A stretch of 64,000 bases of DNA from an uncultured Chlorobiaceae bacterium (GTDB lineage: Bacteria > Bacteroidota > Chlorobiia > Chlorobiales > Chlorobiaceae). The stretch spans positions 248,001 to 312,000 of the forward strand of contig CAITSZ010000011.1 of the NCBI GenBank assembly GCA_903895195.1, written 5' to 3'. Every line of letters begins with the position of its first letter. The stretch's first letter is position 1. Below, piece after piece: positions 8,608 to 16,486 of this stretch. The notes under the pieces were generated by a model, which ran no database searches, had not been told where the DNA came from, and saw only the letters and a list, made by a program, of their open reading frames with translations. The position numbers and the translations under genes were made by a program.

Positions 8608-9012
8608 TTATACCCCCTCCACACTGAACATGCGGCTCAGGAACTCTGGTTCTATCTGCCGGATGTTCAGTTTTTTGGTAATACCGCCTTCTTCTTCAGT
8701 AGAGGTAAATAATGCAGGGATGTTATGGTCGCCATTGATGTAGACAATATCGAATTCACTGTCAGCGGGGTTGATGGCAAGTTTCTCACAGAGTCGGTTC
8801 AAGGTGTCGTAATCAACCTGTTCCAGATTCCTCCATAACACAAGGTTTTTTTCGCCCGTCGGCAGCCAGTCGGTTACCAGCACAAAGCCTTGTTCGAGCT
8901 GCATATCGATATTCTTTACGCGCAAACCGATACTGCGAATCATCAACTCAACGGCATCAACCTTGAACTCTTTGCTGTACTGTCTGGGACTTTTGTTACT
9001 GTTCTCGGTCAT
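8608..9012 (-). pseudogene. Methyltransferase C-terminal relic with transposase-like N-terminus
   Basis: 134 aa. Residues about 25-134 (RSIGLRVKNI, GEKNLVLWRN, FDIVYINGDHNI, IEPEFLSRMFSVE) resemble the extreme C-terminus of type III-like site-specific DNA methyltransferases (GL.V......W R......D..YVNGD.......F...MF). No catalytic motif (DPPY, FxGxG) is present. Residues 1-24 (SPRQYSKEFKVDAVELM) instead look like the N-terminus of an IS3-type transposase OrfA. A good ribosome site (AAAGGAGA) precedes the ATG, so a chimeric fragment may be made. Both parts are recognised from memory. Confidence 0.55.
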
Positions 9013-9068
9013 TTTTCATATCTCCTTTTGTTTGAAGATATGACTTCTTACACTGTCCACGAAAATAT

Positions 9069-9171
9069 AGCAAGTTCAACGCGCCCGCAGGGGGCGCGAC
9101 TGCAGGCGCAGATTCAGCAGCTTAAAGGGACAACGCAACGTTTCAATCCATGCGCCCATGGGGGGCGCGAC
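9069..9171 (+). CRISPR. Decayed CRISPR remnant, resembling subtype I-C (two repeats, one spacer)
   Basis: The repeat at 9140-9171 is 32 nt, beginning GTTTCAATCC and ending GGGGGCGCGAC, the form of subtype I-C repeats. A second copy at 9069-9100 keeps the 3' palindromic half (GCGCCC...GGGCGCGAC) but its 5' part is degenerate. The 39-nt interval 9101-9139 is one spacer-sized unit. No cas genes are in the window and no leader is evident. Confidence 0.6.
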
Positions 9172-9180
9172 AAGTGAGCA

Positions 9181-9495
9181 CACCGGAGAATAGTGTGCCA
9201 GGCATTTCTGTGAAAGTGTGCTCCCCCCACAGGCTGGATTCGTAACATCATAAACCGTACCTTCGGTGCAAAAACCGGAGGTATTATCATGGCAAACAAA
9301 GCCTTGACTATGTTACAAATTCGACGGATTCTCAAACTCATGTTGGAAGAGCGTTTCCAACGGGAAATCCATCGAAGTACAGTTATTCACCGCGTCACAC
9401 TTAAGAACTATTCATATCGGTTCAAGAGTAGTGGCAAGCCTTTTGCAGAGCTGTTTGTATACTTGATGCAGAGAGGGGTTCCTGTTTATGGGTGA
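9181..9495 (+). mobile_element. IS21-family remnant (left end and istA 5' fragment)
   Basis: TTTCTGTGAAAGTGTGCTCC at about 9207-9226 resembles an IS21-family terminal inverted repeat. A frame from 9289 follows with a good ribosome site (CGGAGG) and reads MANKALTMLQIRRILKLMLE, the N-terminus of IstA including the start of its HTH. After about 55 residues the similarity fades and the frame stops at 9495. The integrase core, istB and right end are missing. It abuts the CRISPR remnant. Confidence 0.6.
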
Positions 9496-9636
9496 CTCGA
9501 AACATACCTGATTTTATAAGTTTTAGATGTGTAGAAATATGAGATGGTTTATTAATACAGTTCAGGGTCAAATATGCAGTATTAGGAGATGTATTTGAAG
9601 TGTCTTATCAAACGACCGTTTGGTGAGATAATCGGC

Positions 9637-11676
9637 TCACTCAACCATGGCCTTCAATAAGGCGTCTTTGGCATCTGAATAGAATTGGATATCAATTTTA
9701 GTTGCCATGTCGTCGGAGAGGTCAAGTAATTGACGACGGCATGCTACCGGCATTAAGAGAGCTGTCGCCCCTTTTTCAACGGCAATTTCTGCAATCGTTA
9801 CCGGGTTATAGATTGATTCAATAGACCCGCCAAGGTTGATTTCACCAACGATGATAAGGCCTCCCCGAACGCTTTTTCTTAGAAGCGCAGTGCATAATGC
9901 CACAAGGGCTCCCATACCAAGCTTTGATCCGGATTTTGAACTATCAAAAGCCCGAAGTTGTACGGAAAACTCATGGTGCCGTGGATCTTTATCACCAACC
10001 AATTGCATAGAGCGTGCATAAAGGTTCTGCTCTGCGAAGCCGAGGCTCTCTTTGAACGCAGGTGGAACCGGCTTGTTAAGTATTCTGACTCCTGATCCCG
10101 GTCCCTCGTTGACCTCAATACGATACAGGCCGGAATGTTCCTCGCCTGAACTTGGGGAAATACTCCAAACCTGGCCGGGCTCCAAAGGGTCAGAGCCAAT
10201 ACTGTTATCGCTTTGTAATTCCGGGGTAGAAACAAATTTTTCAATTCCGCTAGCTCCCATCACGTAACTGAAGTGTGTGTTACGGAATTCTGCAGCACCA
10301 ATGCGTTTTTGCTGCTCCTTAACCCTTCGTCTCGATTCCATGGCGATCCGGACAGCCCATTCAATATCTTCATCAAGAACATTATCGTCGCCCGGATAAA
10401 GCAGTTTGAGAAGTCCACTGACAGTTTTGTTGACGGCGTTGGTATCGCGCCCGGAAAGGGCCCCGCCAAAGAAGACTCGATTTTGTAACGTACTTACTCG
10501 ACTTTGATTTCGTAACTGGCTCCAGCACTCTGTCAAAAAGTCACTCACCAGTCCAAAGTGATTGGTGAAACAATCTTTGTTGAGTTTGGGCACATCCCAG
10601 CCAGGAAGAAATGCATGAATCCGATCCATAAATGCAGTTTCATTTCTCATAGTCTCAGGGAGAGAACCGAAAAGATGACCAACTCTCTGCTGGTGTTCTA
10701 CATCAACGTCAAAATTCCCTAAAAAAACCAGGCTGCCATCTGCGCGAATACTGCCAGTTCCTCTGCTGAATTCTCCAGACTCCATATATGTCTGCAAAGT
10801 GCCTACGGTTTCCTTGTCAAAATTCAGTTTTGATACTTCATCGATGCATACCGTATCGTATTGACAAAGCATTCCCCGTTCCCCGGTAGCATTATTGACA
10901 AATAGCTTTGCCGGCGTCGGTGTTCCTGAAATAAGATGTGCATAGGGCGATATCTGCTGAAAAAGATGACTTTTTCCTGTTCCTTTAGGCCCAATTTCAA
11001 CCAGGTTATAGTTACGTTCAACAAAGGGCACCATGCGAAGCATAAAAGCATTTTTCTGTCGATCAGTCATTCCGATCGCTTCAATGCCGATAGAGCGGAG
11101 CAGAAAAATTATCCACTCATCATTCGTGAATTTTTTTCTGGCTTCAGCAAGTGGCCCGAGCACATCCCTTTTTGAAAGCTGTATTTCCCGGAGAGACTGA
11201 ATACCAAAAGGACGGCCCTTGTTTTCCTGTGCGATGGCTGCATCGTAATTGAGGGTGATCTCTGCATAAAATCCCCCAGTCAGCATCCGTTCATGCGCGT
11301 TGACCAATTCCGGACTGATACGAACATCAGTTAACCTTAAGCTTGGAAGTGTTGCGATATAGGAATCATTTTTAGCATCCAGACGAGCGGTAAGAAGATC
11401 AATGATTTTAACCTCACCAGTCTCTTTTGCCCTCACTTTGAACAACTCCTCTTCTCCGGCTTTTACCGTCCGGGAAGCCAGTTGGCGCTCGACAATATCC
11501 AGACCCTCTTCAATCTCCTCTTGATTGGTACTGGCACAATAACGGCCAAGCAGAAACTCGACAACGTATGTTGGAACCGGAAAGAGACGGCTGAATGTCC
11601 GCACAAGATCTTTGCGTACCAGGTAGCCCTCAAGGGCGGATGCTGCCTTTTTATCGATGTAATCCATCTCAATCAT
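9637..11676 (-). CDS. brxL: BREX Lon-like protein BrxL
   Basis: 679 aa, last gene of the BREX operon. An N-terminal region of about 200 residues precedes an AAA+ domain with Walker A GPKGTGKSH (229-237) and Walker B-like DTVCIDEVSKL. The C-terminal ~170 residues have the Lon-protease fold pattern (GALVALCTALLRKSVRGG, then GEINLGGSIESI, then KGATALLMP). The Lon catalytic Ser and Lys signatures (PSAG; GGLKEK) are not recognisable, so proteolysis is doubtful. BrxL is a core factor of type 1 BREX, required for phage exclusion and able to bind DNA as a ring. It starts 5 bp after the pglZ stop. Confidence 0.93.
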   Translation of the reverse strand: MIEMDYIDKKAASALEGYLVRKDLVRTFSRLFPVPTYVVEFLLGRYCASTNQEEIEEGLDIVERQLASRTVKAGEEELFKVRAKETGEVKIIDLLTARLDAKNDSYIATLPSLRLTDVRISPELVNAHERMLTGGFYAEITLNYDAAIAQENKGRPFGIQSLREIQLSKRDVLGPLAEARKKFTNDEWIIFLLRSIGIEAIGMTDRQKNAFMLRMVPFVERNYNLVEIGPKGTGKSHLFQQISPYAHLISGTPTPAKLFVNNATGERGMLCQYDTVCIDEVSKLNFDKETVGTLQTYMESGEFSRGTGSIRADGSLVFLGNFDVDVEHQQRVGHLFGSLPETMRNETAFMDRIHAFLPGWDVPKLNKDCFTNHFGLVSDFLTECWSQLRNQSRVSTLQNRVFFGGALSGRDTNAVNKTVSGLLKLLYPGDDNVLDEDIEWAVRIAMESRRRVKEQQKRIGAAEFRNTHFSYVMGASGIEKFVSTPELQSDNSIGSDPLEPGQVWSISPSSGEEHSGLYRIEVNEGPGSGVRILNKPVPPAFKESLGFAEQNLYARSMQLVGDKDPRHHEFSVQLRAFDSSKSGSKLGMGALVALCTALLRKSVRGGLIIVGEINLGGSIESIYNPVTIAEIAVEKGATALLMPVACRRQLLDLSDDMATKIDIQFYSDAKDALLKAMVE

Positions 11677-11681
11677 ATATG

Positions 11682-14000
11682 TTATCCTCCTATGACGGTA
11701 GCGGCCTGCGCAACCAGTGACCCTTGGGCATCAAGCAGAACCACCATGGCACTGCAGCCCTCCATATCTTCATTTTCTACGACGACGGATGCGGTTCCAT
11801 TATCTTTAAATGGTTTCACACTAACGACAAGACTTGTCGCTGCATCACCGGCATCGATACGTATATCAAGAGATAAAAACGGTACCTCACCATCTATCGC
11901 AACAGTACAACGAAGCCCTTTCCAGAGGAGATCCGTGATTTCAACAGCAAGTGATGTTTGAGACAACGAGGCATTGATAACCGTCAACTCAAGTGTCAGG
12001 CACTCTTGCAAGCTTAATCCTCCGTGGGCATACTCTTCACCACTTTTAAAGCAACTGATTCCATCCGCAAGGGCAAAGTATTGATTTGGATTCCAATACC
12101 AGGGGTAAAGGCGTTCATCAATTGTCGCTCCTGATTTCAGAGATGCGCAACGGCCCCATTTTTCAAGAATAAGGGCGCTCGATAGTTCAATTTTTGGAAG
12201 TCCTTGAGGAAGAAGCAGCCACCCATGGTCGGTTACAATGCGTATTTTGCTCCATCCAACTTTTTGCAGCGCAATAACATGATCGCGGATCTCCGAGAGC
12301 ACGGATTCAAGATGCCGGGCAAGCTTCCATCCACGGCCGTGCCCCTCATGGTCGATATCGCCAAACTCGCACCAAAGCTTTGTAGCCTCAGACGGCGGGG
12401 GATAAACAGAGCACTTTTTATCATGGACGATATACCCGTTATCTCCAATAATTTTAAGAAGCTGGTAGGATGTGACCAATTCAAAATTTCCTCCATCCGG
12501 TTCTTCAGCAATCCTCTCCGACTTTATGTGGATTGGAGCTACTGCAGGCTTGCCTGTCCCGGTTACACTGGGCAGGGCTGCCCAGCAAGCATCCTCTTCA
12601 ACCCTAACACCTTTCTCTTCAAGCATCAGCTTCAGCCGCTTCGCACAATCAAACCGCAATCCGTCAACAAAAACCACACAGTCCGTTTCTCCTGCATCGT
12701 TTTTTGCAGGAACCCATCGGTGTTTCGGCTCCCATACCTTCTGAAGGTGCCTTGCCGACTCCTCTGCCCAACTGAGATAGACAGCATGAATTGCCCTGGA
12801 AACCGCCTCAAAATCAACGGTTGTTTCAAGCTCAGCGAGAGCTCCAATAACCGCATCATCAGCTTTCCAGCCCTGAGTTTGGTATCCTGCAGCAAGATCA
12901 TCAACAGTGCCTGCTGCCAAATTTGTTGTTGTCACTTCGGCAAGTACAGCGAGATGCTCTAATGCACGAGCTAAAGGGCACGCACCAAGTTCTGCCCAGA
13001 CGAGAGAGCGTCGGCAGCCATGCTGTTTTTCCATTTCCAGCAACTTCACCCTTGCCTCGTGAGAAGGCATAGTACCAAGCACTTGCAGCTCCATGCGCAA
13101 AACTTGTTCCCGTTCTTCATTCCACTGCGGCCAACCGCCTGCACTTTTCTCATCCGAAAAGAGATCGAACAGCGGAGGTTGGCACTGCAGAATCCGCCCG
13201 GGAATATTAGCATACCGCTTCGGAGCTTCACAAAAACGATCCCAGACGCCCAACCATGAACCATCATGAGTCGCGAGCTTTGCTATGCCAGCAAGCAGCC
13301 CCTCCTTTTGGGGGTTAAACGCCAAATGCGATTTGCTTACCTCAACAAAAGCTTTCCATTCGTTTTCGCCACGGTTCAGCTTAAAATCATCACCCTGGTC
13401 GAGCCATTGCAGCACATCACGAACAGGATCTCCACCGGTAAGCAGGGTATTAAAATAATCCTTGTCAAGCCGTTTCCCTTTCAACAGCTCCACTTCTTCA
13501 TCGAGCAACCGGTAAAGAGCCATCTGCATGGCATTTTTCGCATCATTATCCTGGGCAAGGTCCAGCCCAAGACCACCCTGATCCGATTTGAGATATGCAA
13601 ATATTGTCCAATCCTTGGCATTGATCTGCGACCAGACAACCCCGCGGTATTGCAGCTCTGCCAAAGGCTTAAGATGATCCGGGCAGCTCTCTACCGCCCG
13701 TAAATCCTGACGGCTGACGCCAGGCAGATAGAGCACGGGAGTACTGCCCTTCGGAATGGATATATCACCTATTTGACCGCCAATAACACAGCGCAGCCAT
13801 ATCGCAGGACCGATCTTTTTATCGGGTAAATAGTCACCCAGCACAAACAGCTCCGGCAATTCCGTCTGTAACCGGGTGACAATAGCCTCCCACTGACGAT
13901 CACGATCAGGCCAAAGGATGCACGCCGGAGCCACCTGAATTTCAGGGTTGTGAACTGCTGCGGTACGAAGAGATTTCAGGAGATAATCAACCAATCTCAT
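11682..14000 (-). CDS. pglZ: BREX-1 PglZ, alkaline phosphatase-like protein
   Basis: 772 aa, within the usual BREX-1 range. The PglZ (alkaline phosphatase superfamily) core carries CVVFVDGLRFDCA near residue 444, with the metal-binding Asp, and IRIVTDHGWLLLPQG near residue 590 (TDHG metal site). The N-terminus MRLVDYLLKSLRTAA and the C-terminal beta-rich region match BREX-1 PglZ. The protein is a hallmark of BREX and Pgl systems and is required together with PglX; its own substrate is unsettled. It lies 13 bp downstream of the GmrSD-like gene. Confidence 0.92.
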   Translation of the reverse strand: MRLVDYLLKSLRTAAVHNPEIQVAPACILWPDRDRQWEAIVTRLQTELPELFVLGDYLPDKKIGPAIWLRCVIGGQIGDISIPKGSTPVLYLPGVSRQDLRAVESCPDHLKPLAELQYRGVVWSQINAKDWTIFAYLKSDQGGLGLDLAQDNDAKNAMQMALYRLLDEEVELLKGKRLDKDYFNTLLTGGDPVRDVLQWLDQGDDFKLNRGENEWKAFVEVSKSHLAFNPQKEGLLAGIAKLATHDGSWLGVWDRFCEAPKRYANIPGRILQCQPPLFDLFSDEKSAGGWPQWNEEREQVLRMELQVLGTMPSHEARVKLLEMEKQHGCRRSLVWAELGACPLARALEHLAVLAEVTTTNLAAGTVDDLAAGYQTQGWKADDAVIGALAELETTVDFEAVSRAIHAVYLSWAEESARHLQKVWEPKHRWVPAKNDAGETDCVVFVDGLRFDCAKRLKLMLEEKGVRVEEDACWAALPSVTGTGKPAVAPIHIKSERIAEEPDGGNFELVTSYQLLKIIGDNGYIVHDKKCSVYPPPSEATKLWCEFGDIDHEGHGRGWKLARHLESVLSEIRDHVIALQKVGWSKIRIVTDHGWLLLPQGLPKIELSSALILEKWGRCASLKSGATIDERLYPWYWNPNQYFALADGISCFKSGEEYAHGGLSLQECLTLELTVINASLSQTSLAVEITDLLWKGLRCTVAIDGEVPFLSLDIRIDAGDAATSLVVSVKPFKDNGTASVVVENEDMEGCSAMVVLLDAQGSLVAQAATVIGG

Positions 14001-14013
14001 ATGTTCACCCTTC

Positions 14014-15813
14014 TTACAATTTAAAAAGGTCGATTACATCGTTTACAAGCTTTGTGGTCCGATCCTCGATCTGCTTTGCGCTCCAGGTTGTTGCATTAGC
14101 TAAATCTTCGTTGAGCTTAAGGCCATTCTTGTAACCAACAGCTCTTTTTTTCTCTGTATCCATACGATCCCGCTTTTCCTCAAAGCTTTTATTACCGAGC
14201 GTACTGTTGTAACCGGTAATAGTGAGATTTCCCAATTTATGCACATGTGACTGCTGCACATCCTTCGCCGTTGCTTCATCACCATCAGCAATCATATTGA
14301 TCCATGACTGAGGGATGTTGCCTCCCTGAGGAAAAATATGCTCAATAGTCCATACGAACTGCTTGCTTTCTCTACGCCAAAGATCAACCCAATTCTCTCT
14401 TGTCATGGTGTTTTCAGCAAGTGCACAGAGGATGAACCTGGTAACACCAGAATTATCATCATAAATTGCACCTGACAATTTGATTTTGAACTCTTGATCA
14501 GAGGCAGAAACGTCAATGAGTTTCTGCTTTATCGACTGAGAAACAGCCTCTCCTTGTTTACTGCTAATCTCCTCAATTACGGTCATAAACAGGCGAGTCA
14601 GATCACGGGTCGGCGGAGTATCAGTAAGATTACGACGAACAAAAAACAGTACCAGAAATACCACAATCGAAGCCAATTGGTCATTGGTCAATTCCAGGTT
14701 GTCTTTATGGATAAGCAGATACAACATCAGCACATATGATGGTGCCCCCTGGATACGATCCAAATCCAAAAAAGGTTTCTCGAGGCTTTTCACCTTATCA
14801 TCACCTTGGCTACGAGAAAGTATCAGTGAATACTGCTTTGCTGCTTTGCTGATTTTTTGCAGGCTTTCTTTAGCGTCATGATTAATAAGTTTCTCATAGA
14901 TTTGCATCAAATTGGAGCGAGTAGCAATCGACACTTTATAAATTGCTTTCAATTCATCCACAAATGCATTGTAATACTGTCGAAAGAAACGCTCCTGTGT
15001 CGCGTAATCATTTCCGAGATAGCCAAGGAGTCGATCCCAACTCTTTGAATGTTGGTCAATTTTACCCGGATCAATTGATTCCAGTTTCTCCAAAAGTTTA
15101 TTCTTGATCAGATCAATTGCCGTGAGTGGCATACCCCGATTGTTCAATGATTCAAAAAGGGTGTAAGCATCAGAATGAGATGCAACATCTATTTTCACTA
15201 AAACAGCTTGGTTAAGCCTATCAAGAAAATTCATAACGGCATCCAGCTGGTCATCCTGATCATTGCACATTTGCTTAATCCGATCCTGAAAATACCTGTA
15301 TGCACGAAAAATTTTACGGTTTCCTGCATATGCCAGAATATCCACTTCACTGACAATCCCGATCTCCGCCAAAACAGCTCTATAATCTGAAGCATTATGA
15401 TTCTGTACCTGAGGAATCAGGCGAATTTGATCCTCTCCTTTTTTCAACACAAGCTTTCTCTTCAAATTGTACAGTAAATTGGAAAGTTCAACGCGCTGAT
15501 CTTCATCCTGGCTTGACTCATGACGTTTCAGCTCTTGATACACAGATGCAAAAAGCAATGAAAGAGTTGTCAAGCGTTGCTGACCATCAACCACTTCAAG
15601 CTTATGCACAGCAAGCGCATCTGTAAATTGGTTAATGCAGATAATTGATCCGAGGTAGTAGCCTGGATTATTCTCAAGCACATCATCAAACAAGCTTTCC
15701 CACTGACTTTTGCCCCATGTATATTCTCGCTGATAGCGCGGTATGGCATAGACAACAACAGAGTCGATGTCAAAGAGCTGTGAAACAGGGTATTTTGTTA
15801 CTGTCTGGATCAT
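14014..15813 (-). CDS. GmrSD/BrxU-like DUF262-DUF1524 protein
   Basis: 599 aa. The N-terminal DUF262 (ParB-like) domain shows IPRYQREYTWGKSQWESLFD and the nucleotide-handling EVVDGQQRLTTLSLLF near residue 75. The C-terminal DUF1524 carries a His-Me/HNH nuclease signature: WTIEHIFPQGG near residue 488, then HKLGNLTITGYNSTLGNKSF. Both halves are in one chain, as in single-chain GmrSD type IV enzymes that cut modified phage DNA. A GmrSD homologue, BrxU, is part of the BREX locus on an Escherichia fergusonii plasmid, so a complementary role against modified phages is a reasonable inference. Confidence 0.85.
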   Translation of the reverse strand: MIQTVTKYPVSQLFDIDSVVVYAIPRYQREYTWGKSQWESLFDDVLENNPGYYLGSIICINQFTDALAVHKLEVVDGQQRLTTLSLLFASVYQELKRHESSQDEDQRVELSNLLYNLKRKLVLKKGEDQIRLIPQVQNHNASDYRAVLAEIGIVSEVDILAYAGNRKIFRAYRYFQDRIKQMCNDQDDQLDAVMNFLDRLNQAVLVKIDVASHSDAYTLFESLNNRGMPLTAIDLIKNKLLEKLESIDPGKIDQHSKSWDRLLGYLGNDYATQERFFRQYYNAFVDELKAIYKVSIATRSNLMQIYEKLINHDAKESLQKISKAAKQYSLILSRSQGDDKVKSLEKPFLDLDRIQGAPSYVLMLYLLIHKDNLELTNDQLASIVVFLVLFFVRRNLTDTPPTRDLTRLFMTVIEEISSKQGEAVSQSIKQKLIDVSASDQEFKIKLSGAIYDDNSGVTRFILCALAENTMTRENWVDLWRRESKQFVWTIEHIFPQGGNIPQSWINMIADGDEATAKDVQQSHVHKLGNLTITGYNSTLGNKSFEEKRDRMDTEKKRAVGYKNGLKLNEDLANATTWSAKQIEDRTTKLVNDVIDLFKL

Positions 15814-15861
15814 AAGCTTGAGTATTATTTATTAAAGATTCAGCGCTGTATTTTTCTCTCT

Positions 15862-15972
15862 CAAGTTGTGGTTATTAATTCTATCACCGTCAAAGATAGG
15901 GAACCAGGGTGCGGATTCTACGTCTTTGCCTCGGTCTTTGTCCCATTTTATGTTGGGTTTGTCGCGGAGGAC
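15862..15972 (-). pseudogene. Duplicated 3' end of pglX (relic)
   Basis: The minus strand encodes VLRDKPNIKWDKDRGKDVES and continues to GDRINNHNL. Aligned over 37 residues with the C-terminus of the intact PglX (17814-17924), 31 are identical by my count. The DNA similarity extends over about 110 bp with scattered differences, so the copies have diverged. It starts right at the PIN gene's stop codon and lies between that gene and the GmrSD-like gene. Confidence 0.85.
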
Positions 15973-15973
15973 A

Positions 15974-16486
15974 TCAGCGCGTTTGTCTGCGCCTTGGAAT
16001 CGATACAACCTGAATGGGTTCATACGCTTTCAACCCCCAGTCTCCTGTTAATATTTCAACCTGGCAGTTAAGCTGCGCATAATATTCAGCAACATTCTTT
16101 ATTGTTGCGTCTGCCAATGATATTCTTTGAGCCGCTAAATCCGGCCAATCTATTGCCAAACTTTCAAGTTTTTCTGGAGACCACAAAACAGATTGCTCTG
16201 AAAAAGCAGCCCAGGGCGTCTCTTCTTTAGCACTTTTTTTTATCAACTCAGCTAATGCATTTCCTCTCTCCAAACGACTATGAGCTGACTTGGCAATGTG
16301 ATTTCCGGTTTCAATAATGCTTGCAAGAGGGAGAACAAAAGTAGTTCGATTCTGTTCTTCTTCTTGTATTTTTTCTTCAACTCGTTGTTTATCCCAACGA
16401 TCAGTATCAGGCCCACAGCCTTCCATACCTGGCACTTCAAGCCATACACAGAGAATACTTGTATCCAAAATCAGGACTTTTCTCAT
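15974..16486 (-). CDS. PIN-domain putative ribonuclease, partner of the AAA ATPase
   Basis: 170 aa. The four acidic residues of a PIN domain can be placed: Asp8 in VLILDTSILCVW, Glu59 in IIETGNH, Asp126 in SLADATI and Asp149 in EILTGDWGL. PIN domains are mostly metal-dependent RNases, often toxins. The gene overlaps the ATPase gene by one base (TAATG), which indicates translational coupling and a fixed ratio of the two products. No separate antitoxin is visible, so control is presumably by the ATPase. An insert of about 30 charged residues (27-47) follows the first strand. No exact family is recognised. Confidence 0.75.
   Translation of the reverse strand: MRKVLILDTSILCVWLEVPGMEGCGPDTDRWDKQRVEEKIQEEEQNRTTFVLPLASIIETGNHIAKSAHSRLERGNALAELIKKSAKEETPWAAFSEQSVLWSPEKLESLAIDWPDLAAQRISLADATIKNVAEYYAQLNCQVEILTGDWGLKAYEPIQVVSIPRRRQTR

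Noticed and set aside
12204-12962. 252-aa plus-strand frame opposite pglZ
   Set aside because: Antisense to conserved pglZ motifs; the frame is open by composition only.
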